This document shows, one piece after another, positions 1-4,828 of a stretch of DNA of 5,499 bases (position 1 is its first letter; every line of letters starts with the position of its first letter). The stretch lies in the NCBI GenBank assembly GCA_029939875.1, contig JAOZSC010000205.1, positions 1-5,499 of the forward strand. The letters run 5' to 3'. A model generated the notes under the pieces. The model was not told the origin of the DNA. It saw only the letters and a list, made by a program, of their open reading frames with translations, and made no database searches. The DNA is from Desulfobacterales bacterium. Lineage in GTDB: Bacteria; Desulfobacterota; Desulfobacteria; Desulfobacterales; JAFDCJ01. The translations under genes and the position numbers were made by a program.

Positions 1-95
1 TCGATAAGGCCCAGACGGATGGCCAAAAGACAGCCAAAGGCCAGGGCAAACAGGGCGCCCGTAATCAAGAACGGTTTGTTCTTATACAGCGACAT
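1..95 (-). CDS. N-terminus of an unidentified membrane protein (partial)
   Basis: The gene opens with ATG at 95 and runs leftward out of the window; 31 codons are visible. The peptide begins MSLYKNKPFLITGALFALAF. After a short Lys-containing head (residues 1-8) comes a hydrophobic stretch, about residues 9-31, that reads as a first membrane helix or uncleaved signal anchor with the N-terminus inside. It starts 33 bases after the stop of the binding-protein gene on the same strand, so the two are probably co-transcribed. The ribosome binding site is weak (only GAGAAA about 9 bases upstream), which would fit coupling to the upstream gene. In such contexts the partner is often a sensor kinase, a cyclic-di-GMP enzyme or a permease, but nothing visible here chooses between them. 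The existence of the gene is fairly secure; its function is unknown. Confidence 0.6.
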   Translation of the reverse strand, partial: MSLYKNKPFLITGALFALAFGCLLAIRLGLI

Positions 96-128
96 GGTGG
101 TTTTTTTCTCAAACCGCAGAGGACGGTC

Positions 129-938
129 TTACTTTGTAAATGGTATCCAGCGGTGAATCATCTGCTTCAGCTTTTTTTCGTTGGCAGGGTTTTGCGTGAA
201 TTCATTGGCCGCGGCCAGCAGTTCGGTATTATCCTTTCGGACCGCCCAGGCCAGGTCTTCTCCCGCTAAAAAAAAGGGCAGCGCAGTCAGGCCGTTGTTT
301 TCGTTTTCTGATGCCAGATAAAAGACCATGGGAGCGCCATAAATGAACATGTCTATCTTTTTGTCAAGCAGGGCCTTTACTGCGGGGCGTGTTGTTGAAA
401 AGAACTCCTTTTTGACACTGGTAAAGTATGTTTTTAAAAATCTTGCACCAGTGGTATCCTTGATCGCACCAATGGCCGAATTGGTGCTCAGCGAAAAAAA
501 ACCAATGCTGAAACGATTCAGATCCTCTATGCGAATCAAGGCCATCAGCGCACTTTTGAAGTACGGATCGCAGAAGGCGATTCTTACTTCCTTAATTGGA
601 TCGATAACCATCCCGGACATGATGATGTCAATCCGGTTTTCCAGCAGCGCCGGTATCTGGTTTTTCCATTTAAGCTCCACAAACTGCAGGGCTTTGCCGA
701 GATCATCGGCAAGCGCACGGGCAAACTCTGCCTCCAGGCCGATAATTTTACCATTCTGTTTGAAAATGAGCGGGGGGGCATCCGGTGTCACGCCGACGCG
801 CAGCACGTTTTTGTCAGCGGCGATGGCATCGTCGCCGACAGTTTTTTGACCGCTAGCGGCGCAGCCTGCAAGCACAAGCAGACCGACAAGCAATAAACTC
901 GCAGCGGTCATCCGGTACCCGTATTTATGGTTCAGCAT
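129..938 (-). CDS. Periplasmic substrate-binding lipoprotein, SBP_bac_3 family
   Basis: A 269-residue extracytoplasmic solute-binding protein of the type used by amino-acid ABC importers or as a sensor input. The first 25 residues form a lipoprotein signal peptide ending in the lipobox L-A-G-C, with lipidated Cys at residue 26; the next residues (Ala-Ala) do not include the Asp inner-membrane retention signal. The family core follows: LRVGVTPDAPP (about 46-56), GLEAEFARALADDLG (67-81), WKNQIPALLENRIDIIMSGM (91-110) and a GlnH-like FCDPYFKSALMALI region (122-135). I chose ATG at 938 over ATG at 947 because GGAGG (948-952) abuts the earlier codon but lies 9 bases from the later one. Two residues that normally hold the ligand look changed: the T-x-E-R motif reads DPIK (113-116), and the Asp of the second lobe appears to be Gly (201). 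No ABC permease or ATPase is visible beside it. The family call is strong; the ligand is unknown. Confidence 0.9.
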   Translation of the reverse strand: MLNHKYGYRMTAASLLLVGLLVLAGCAASGQKTVGDDAIAADKNVLRVGVTPDAPPLIFKQNGKIIGLEAEFARALADDLGKALQFVELKWKNQIPALLENRIDIIMSGMVIDPIKEVRIAFCDPYFKSALMALIRIEDLNRFSIGFFSLSTNSAIGAIKDTTGARFLKTYFTSVKKEFFSTTRPAVKALLDKKIDMFIYGAPMVFYLASENENNGLTALPFFLAGEDLAWAVRKDNTELLAAANEFTQNPANEKKLKQMIHRWIPFTK

Positions 939-947
939 TTTTACCAT

Positions 948-952
948 CCTCC
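948..952 (-). promoter_or_regulatory. Shine-Dalgarno GGAGG that decides the binding-protein start
   Basis: On the minus strand GGAGG is followed directly by ATG-GTA-AAA-ATG. The first ATG has zero spacing and the second has 9 bases. Ribosome geometry therefore favours the second ATG (938), giving a signal peptide that begins MLNHKYGYR. Confidence 0.7.
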
Positions 953-972
953 GGTGTCATCTTAACTGGTAT

Positions 973-993
973 CCATCCACGAACAGTGGGTGG
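973..993. repeat. Small hairpin in the leader of the binding-protein gene
   Basis: Arms CCATCCAC (973-980) and GTGGGTGG (986-993) flank the 5-base loop GAACA. As plus-strand RNA the stem is 8 pairs including one G-U; as minus-strand RNA the same position is an A-C mismatch. It lies about 35 bases before the binding-protein start. No U-tract follows on either strand, so a classical intrinsic terminator is not supported. Confidence 0.3.
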
Positions 994-1051
994 CAACTAA
1001 CCGATAGAGCCCTTCAACCGGGTGAACATTGAACCGCTCGAGCCCAGTAGA

Positions 1052-1081
1052 AATATATCATTTATTCCGACGGGATGTACA
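1052..1081 (-). promoter_or_regulatory. Weak candidate sigma-70 promoter for the binding-protein gene
   Basis: On the minus strand TGTACA (1076-1081, 4 of 6 to consensus) lies 18 bases before TATATT (1052-1057, 5 of 6). It would give a leader of about 105 bases before the start at 938. The 214-base gap after recN and the local AT-rich patch suggest that transcription restarts here, but the -35 match is poor. Confidence 0.3.
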
Positions 1082-1101
1082 GCAGGGATTTATCCGACGG
1101 G
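1061..1101. repeat. Imperfect direct repeat around the candidate promoter
   Basis: TTTATTCCGACGGG (1061-1074) and TTTATCCGACGGG (1089-1101) differ by one inserted T and start 28 bases apart. One copy falls in the spacer of the candidate minus-strand promoter and the other just upstream of its -35, as operator pairs often do. A regulator-binding role is inference; two copies could also be chance. Confidence 0.35.
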
Positions 1102-1161
1102 CCTTGATTTTTGTCGGGGTTTCCCGGAATCGCTCCGTTTCGCGACTCATCCTGTGGGCCG

Positions 1162-2859
1162 CTATTTTTCCAGCAACTCCCGGGCGTGATCCAGGGTGGT
1201 GCGGGTGATTTGTTCCCCGCCCAGCATCCTGGCAATTTCACGGTGGCGATCTTTTTCGCCCAGCGGCTGAATGGTCGTGATGGTCCGACCGTTGATAACC
1301 TGTTTGGCGATGCTGAAGTGATGATCGCCGAATTTGGCAATTTGCGGCAGGTGGGTGATGCAAATTACCTGGTGGTGTCTTGCCAGTGCCGACAGTTTGC
1401 GCCCCACCACTTCGGCCGTGCCACCTCCGATGCCGGCATCGACTTCGTCAAACACGATGGTTTCCACCGCATCGCTTTGAGCCAGAATGGCCTTCAGGGC
1501 CAGTACCACCCGGGACAGTTCGCCCCCGGAAGCAATACCGGCTAGTGGTTTTAATGTCTCTCCCGGATTGGGGGCGATCATGAATGTCACACGGTCCATG
1601 CCGGTTTCCATGATGGCATGCCCGTGAGCCTGCAGGTGGGCACTGGTGTTTTCATCGGCGGCCACCGGATGCAAGGCGGCTTCAAACTGCGTGTCGGGCA
1701 TCTTCAGCGAGTTGAGCTCGACGGCCACTTTTTGCGCCAGAATTCCGGCGGTTTTTTTTCGTTTTTGCGAAAGTCGTCGGACCAGGTCAACCAGTTGGCT
1801 GTGATATTCGGCCAACCGGGCTTCGACTTTCTCAATGGCCTGACCAATTCCGGCCACCTGTGACAGCTCCTGTTCGATGTCTGCCAGCCTGGACAAAACA
1901 GCATCCATCGAGCCGCCGTGTTTGCGCTTGAGCCTGTTGAGGGTGTCCAGACGCTCCTCGACGGTTTCAAGGCGCCCGTCATCCATCTGGATGAGGTTCA
2001 GATGGGCGCGCAGTTGTTCAACCAGATCTTCGATTTGATAAGAGGTAGCGGCCAGATTTTCAGCTGTTGATTTCAGCTGCACATCCACCCGGCCGGCCCT
2101 GTCAAGGCTCTTTTTTACTTCCAAAAGCCGTTCGATTATCGAACCGGGGGCGCCGTAAAGCTCTTCAATGCTGCCATAAATCGTCTCGTAGAGCATCTGG
2201 GCGTTTTTCAGCCGCAGCTGTTCCTGCTCCAGTTCGATGTCTTCCCCGGGCTCCAGGCGGGCGCAGCGGATCTCTTCCTGCTGAAATTCCAGCAGCTCCA
2301 GGTGCTCGGCCTGTTGCTGTCGGGTGCGGTTTAGCTCCCGCAGATTTTCAATCAGGGGCAGGATGCGGTGATAGGTGTCGTACCCCTGCTGTCGCAGCGG
2401 CAACAGACCCCCGAACTGGTCGAGGATCAGCAATTGCTGCTCGTCTTTCAAAAGGCCCTGGTGGGCGTGCTGGCCGGAGATGCTGGCCAGGTTTTCGGTG
2501 ACCGTATTCAACAGCCCGATGGTCGCTATCCGTCCATTAATATACACCCGGTTGCTGTCGGTACGTGAGATGATCCGTCGGATCACCAGGCCCTCATCCG
2601 TGTCGAAGCCGTGAGCGGCCAGATTGCTCACCCGGCTGCTGCCTGCTGAGACGCGAAACAGGGCCTCCAGCTCGGCGGATTCGGCTCCCGTGCGCACCAT
2701 GTCAGATGAAGCCCTGCTGCCCAGCAGCAGATTGACGGCACCGAGGATAATGGATTTGCCGGCACCAGTTTCCCCGCTCAATATGGTCAGACCCTCGGCG
2801 AAACGGATCGTCAGATCATCGATAATGGCAAAATTTCGAATGGATAGTTCTTTAAGCAT
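1162..2859 (-). CDS. recN: DNA repair protein RecN (SMC-like ATPase)
   Basis: A 565-residue cytoplasmic protein, close to the 553 of E. coli RecN. RecN is an SMC-type ATPase that acts at double-strand breaks during recombinational repair. The sequence shows the N-terminal family start MLKELSIRNFAIIDDL, Walker A GETGAGKS (29-36), the RecN-typical ISGQHAHQ (127-134), a central coiled-coil region (about 155-380, rich in Glu, Gln, Leu and Arg), the ABC signature SGGELS (444-449), Walker B TIVFDEVD (467-474), and the H-loop ITHLPQIA (His503). All catalytic motifs look intact. A longer reading from GTG at 2925 would add 22 residues, but these overlap the upstream gene and match nothing in the family, so ATG at 2859 is preferred. 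No Shine-Dalgarno is visible in the 26 bases before that ATG, which suggests translational coupling to the HU-like gene upstream. I saw no E. coli-type LexA box upstream. Confidence 0.97.
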   Translation of the reverse strand: MLKELSIRNFAIIDDLTIRFAEGLTILSGETGAGKSIILGAVNLLLGSRASSDMVRTGAESAELEALFRVSAGSSRVSNLAAHGFDTDEGLVIRRIISRTDSNRVYINGRIATIGLLNTVTENLASISGQHAHQGLLKDEQQLLILDQFGGLLPLRQQGYDTYHRILPLIENLRELNRTRQQQAEHLELLEFQQEEIRCARLEPGEDIELEQEQLRLKNAQMLYETIYGSIEELYGAPGSIIERLLEVKKSLDRAGRVDVQLKSTAENLAATSYQIEDLVEQLRAHLNLIQMDDGRLETVEERLDTLNRLKRKHGGSMDAVLSRLADIEQELSQVAGIGQAIEKVEARLAEYHSQLVDLVRRLSQKRKKTAGILAQKVAVELNSLKMPDTQFEAALHPVAADENTSAHLQAHGHAIMETGMDRVTFMIAPNPGETLKPLAGIASGGELSRVVLALKAILAQSDAVETIVFDEVDAGIGGGTAEVVGRKLSALARHHQVICITHLPQIAKFGDHHFSIAKQVINGRTITTIQPLGEKDRHREIARMLGGEQITRTTLDHARELLEK

Positions 2860-2885
2860 GGTGGCTGTTGGATCTGGATGCGAAG

Positions 2886-3065
2886 TTATTCGTTTTGCAC
2901 GTCTTCGGCCGAATAGGTTCCCCACCTGCCAATGGTGACAATGCCGTCTTCCTGCAACCCCTCGGCAATGGACTCGAAAACCGCATCAACGGCCCGGGTT
3001 GCCAGCTTCGAGGGAATCCCGTCAAGTTTTTTTGCCACCCGTTTGACCAGTTGGGTTTTGTTCAT
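2886..3065 (-). CDS. Half-length HU/IHF-like protein upstream of recN
   Basis: A 59-codon ORF from ATG 3065 to TAA 2888-2886. The protein begins MNKTQLVKRVAKKLDGIPSK and continues with AVDAVFESIAEGL and GIVTIGRWGTY. This matches the N-terminal half of HU: helix 1 (about 3-14), the long dimerising helix 2 (about 18-39), the first beta strand, and GRWGTY where HU has GFGTF. HU is normally about 90 residues. Here the DNA-embracing beta arm with its Arg/Pro tip and the last helix are absent, and the sequence after the stop does not resume HU in frame, so this is not a simple nonsense mutation. AGGAGGT lies 8 bases upstream, an excellent ribosome binding site that argues for real translation. The stop is 26 bases before recN. 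It could form HU-like dimers that bind DNA weakly or not at all, or serve mainly to couple recN translation. The HU resemblance is clear by eye; the function is inference. Confidence 0.8.
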   Translation of the reverse strand: MNKTQLVKRVAKKLDGIPSKLATRAVDAVFESIAEGLQEDGIVTIGRWGTYSAEDVQNE

Positions 3066-3073
3066 CTGCCGGC

Positions 3074-3080
3074 ACCTCCT
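3074..3080 (-). promoter_or_regulatory. Strong Shine-Dalgarno AGGAGGT of the HU-like gene
   Basis: The plus-strand ACCTCCT reads AGGAGGT on the minus strand, 8 bases before ATG 3065. It is the strongest ribosome binding site in the window and the main support that the short HU-like ORF is a gene. Confidence 0.8.
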
Positions 3081-3086
3081 GTTTTA

Positions 3087-3112
3087 AAAGAAAAATGAGC
3101 GGGTTTGTCAAA
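3087..3112 (-). promoter_or_regulatory. Tentative promoter for the HU-like gene and recN
   Basis: On the minus strand a perfect -35 TTGACA (3107-3112) precedes an AT-rich run that holds TTTAAA about 17 bases later. That -10 is only 4 of 6 to consensus and would start the transcript inside or just before the Shine-Dalgarno, which weakens the call. A second minus-strand TTGACA (3144-3149) has no obvious -10. Confidence 0.25.
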
Positions 3113-3128
3113 GCTTCCGACCGGCGGT

Positions 3129-3157
3129 CCCGGCTTCTGGGAGTGTCAAAAGCCGGG
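3129..3157. repeat. Inverted repeat in the divergent intergenic region
   Basis: CCCGGCTT (3129-3136) and AAGCCGGG (3150-3157) are perfect 8-bp arms around a 13-base loop that contains one of the minus-strand TTGACA sequences. There is no U-tract. It could be an operator or part of an untranslated leader. Apart from this and the sites listed separately, I see no gene in 3066-3370. Confidence 0.4.
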
Positions 3158-3255
3158 GCCGGGATACGATTTGTATTATCATGGCATATTTTATTGCTAT
3201 CTGCAATGGGCCGTGAATCTCTTAACTTTCTTCCGGCACATCAGTTGTCGAGCCT

Positions 3256-3284
3256 TTGACAATTGGGAAAATAATTCGTATGAT
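3256..3284 (+). promoter_or_regulatory. Near-consensus sigma-70 promoter for the permease gene
   Basis: TTGACA (3256-3261, 6 of 6) and TATGAT (3279-3284, 5 of 6) are separated by exactly 17 bases, with an AT-rich spacer. Transcription would start near 3291, giving a leader of about 80 bases before the permease start at 3371. This is the best promoter in the window. Confidence 0.75.
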
Positions 3285-3341
3285 GCAAAAATGCTGTCCA
3301 CACAACCGGGTCCGGGCGTTGAAACCACCACCGACAGATTA

Positions 3342-3355
3342 CGTGACCGGTCACG
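3342..3355. promoter_or_regulatory. Perfect 14-bp palindrome before the permease start
   Basis: CGTGACCGGTCACG is a perfect palindrome lying between the predicted transcription start and the ATG at 3371, 15 bases before the codon. A weak AGG (3358-3360) follows at once. It may be an operator for a dimeric regulator, placed where it would act as a roadblock. It has no loop, so an RNA hairpin would need to sacrifice the central pairs. The palindrome is seen; the role is inferred. Confidence 0.45.
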
Positions 3356-3370
3356 ATAGGTTTACACCTG

Positions 3371-4480
3371 ATGGAAGTGGATCGAAATAAAGTTAATTTT
3401 GTTTTCCAGGGCATACTGGTGCTGGTGGCCGTGGGCGTGGTTCTCAAATATGCCGGTACGGCCATCCTGCCGTTGATTATTGCCTGGCTGTTTTCCTTTC
3501 TGCTCGCACCGGTGGTCAATTTCATGACCCGTCGTAAAATTCCCACCACCCTGGCAGTTTTTATCATCATCATCGTTCTGATGGGCATCTTGTATCTGTC
3601 CGGCACGTTTCTGTATGCCCGCCTTTCCGCTTTTGCCGCGGCTTATCCGAAATATCATTCCCGGATGATCGAACTGGTCGCAACCGTAAGCGGCCGGTTG
3701 CATCTTGGTTCTAATCCGCTGGAAGGCGTCAACTGGGGGCAAAATGTGGGCCGCTTCCTGGTGACCCTGTCCGGATCCATTTTCGTTTTCGCTTCCAAGC
3801 TGGTGCTGGTGGTGATTTTCCTGTTTTTCATTCTGCTGGGCAAACCGTATTTTAAATACAAGATAATGAAATCTTTTTCCCAGGAAAAAGCCAATCAACT
3901 CAGCCAGATTACCAGCTCGATTACCTCTCAGATTCGCCGCTACCTGTCGCTTCAATTCCTGATCAGCTTTGTTACCGGAATTTTAGTGTGGTTTTCCCTG
4001 GAAATGATCGGTGTGGATTTTGCGGCCACCTGGGGAGCGCTGGCTTTTTTCCTGAACTTTATACCCACCATCGGGTCAATTGCTGCCTCCATCCCCCCGA
4101 TTCTGCTGGCCCTGGTGCAGTTTTACCCGAACCTGTGGCCGGGCATTATCACCATGCTGGTTCTGCTTGCCATACAGTTGACCATGGGCAACGGGATTGC
4201 CCCCAAAGTTATGGGGGACCGGTTAAATCTCAGCCCGGTGGTGATCCTCCTGTCTCTGATGTTTTGGGGGTGGTTGTGGGGTATCGTTGGCGCCCTGCTG
4301 TCGGTTCCTATCGCCGCCGCCCTCAAAATCGTATGCGAGAATATCGAACCCTTGCATCCGGTCAGCGTGATGATGGGCTCGGGGAAAAGCTACCGCCGTG
4401 AACTTCTCAAGCAGGGAAAACGGAATGCCCCGGTGACTGATCTTGCCGGTCCTGTAAAAGAGGGTTCCGTGGATCAATAA
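3371..4480 (+). CDS. AI-2E family transporter (UPF0118 permease)
   Basis: A 369-residue inner-membrane protein of the AI-2E transporter family (PF01594), whose members have been linked to export of the AI-2 signal or to Na+/H+ exchange; the substrate here cannot be read. Hydrophobic segments lie at about 10-27, 30-50, 60-82, 140-157, 190-211, 218-248, 256-272 and 290-319, with a soluble region between the third and fourth, as is usual. Family hallmarks are FLNFIPTIGSIAASIPP (227-243), the APKVMGDRLNLSP stretch (277-289) and a final helix rich in Gly and Trp ending LLSVPIAAALKI (309-320). The tail of about 45 residues is polar and cytoplasmic. Length is normal and no motif is broken. ATG 3371 has only a weak AGG upstream, but no better start is visible. 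It stands behind a strong promoter and heads a probable two-gene operon with the small gene 45 bases downstream. The family is secure. Confidence 0.93.
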   Translation: MEVDRNKVNFVFQGILVLVAVGVVLKYAGTAILPLIIAWLFSFLLAPVVNFMTRRKIPTTLAVFIIIIVLMGILYLSGTFLYARLSAFAAAYPKYHSRMIELVATVSGRLHLGSNPLEGVNWGQNVGRFLVTLSGSIFVFASKLVLVVIFLFFILLGKPYFKYKIMKSFSQEKANQLSQITSSITSQIRRYLSLQFLISFVTGILVWFSLEMIGVDFAATWGALAFFLNFIPTIGSIAASIPPILLALVQFYPNLWPGIITMLVLLAIQLTMGNGIAPKVMGDRLNLSPVVILLSLMFWGWLWGIVGALLSVPIAAALKIVCENIEPLHPVSVMMGSGKSYRRELLKQGKRNAPVTDLAGPVKEGSVDQ

Positions 4481-4514
4481 TCGGCCACCGGTGCGGTGAG
4501 CGTCCGGCAGTGGG

Positions 4515-4520
4515 AAGGAG
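4515..4520 (+). promoter_or_regulatory. Shine-Dalgarno AAGGAG selecting a GTG start
   Basis: AAGGAG (within GGAAGGAG, 4513-4520) is 5 bases before GTG 4526. A longer in-frame reading from 4496 lacks any such site, so GTG 4526 is the better start for the small protein. Confidence 0.65.
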
Positions 4521-4525
4521 TTATT

Positions 4526-4762
4526 GTGAGCAAAAAACGATATGGCTGGAAAGGCTGGCGGATGCCGCTGGGAAACCTGCATGATCCCGAGTATTGTGAA
4601 TTGGGCTGTCCCATTTGCCGCTCTGCCCGTTCGGGCAACCGGCTGGCCGTATTTTTTCAGCGCGTGGAGTTGGTGGTTACCCGCGGTGGGTGCTGGTGGG
4701 GAAAGGCCCGGCAGGCCAAATACGGGGTGACGCCTGGTGAACCACTGCCGCCGGTTGAATAA
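4526..4762 (+). CDS. Small Cys- and Trp-rich protein, unrecognised
   Basis: A 78-residue protein from GTG 4526 to TAA 4760-4762 that I do not recognise. It begins with a basic, aromatic head (SKKRYGWKGWRMPLGN, residues 2-17), then has a Cys cluster C24-x3-C28-x2-C31 in YCELGCPICRSARSG, a hydrophobic patch (LAVFFQRVELVV, 40-51), and a fourth Cys in GGCWWGKAR (54-62). His19 and four Cys could bind zinc or an iron-sulfur cluster. C-x3-C-x2-C is the spacing of radical SAM enzymes, but the protein is far too short for that fold. There is no signal peptide or membrane helix, so it is probably cytoplasmic. It follows the permease gene by 45 bases with a good ribosome binding site, so they are likely co-transcribed. 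Ordered motifs and the Shine-Dalgarno make it a credible gene; the function is open. Confidence 0.7.
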   Translation: MSKKRYGWKGWRMPLGNLHDPEYCELGCPICRSARSGNRLAVFFQRVELVVTRGGCWWGKARQAKYGVTPGEPLPPVE

Positions 4763-4828
4763 AAACCAGCTGCTAAAGCGGAAATAAAATTCACCGCGAT
4801 CCGCAAGTTGTCCCTGCCACCGGTATGG

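Noticed and set aside
343..849. 168-aa plus-strand ORF opposite the binding protein
   Set aside because: It is antisense to a well-supported gene, with no recognisable domain and no ribosome binding site that I can see.
1115..1135. Intrinsic terminator after recN
   Set aside because: The best stem (CGGG with CCCG) is only 4 pairs, and on the minus strand it is followed by A residues and not by a U-tract.
2067..2501. 144-aa plus-strand ORF opposite recN
   Set aside because: Low-complexity Arg/Pro/Ala/Gly translation typical of the reverse frame of a GC-rich gene.
2860..2925. Longer RecN starting at GTG 2925
   Set aside because: The extra 22 residues overlap the HU-like gene, match nothing in RecN, and the family begins at the MLKELSIRNF position.
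3105..3359. 84-aa plus-strand ORF across the divergent intergenic region
   Set aside because: No domain or convincing start, and it runs through the inverted repeat, the strong promoter and the palindrome.
4526..4762. Radical SAM enzyme, from the C-x3-C-x2-C motif
   Set aside because: At 78 residues it cannot hold the partial TIM barrel, and no other radical SAM motif is present.
4763..4828. Shared terminator between the convergent small-protein and channel genes
   Set aside because: Only a 4-pair GCGG/CCGC match around a 12-base AT-rich loop is visible, which is too weak to call.
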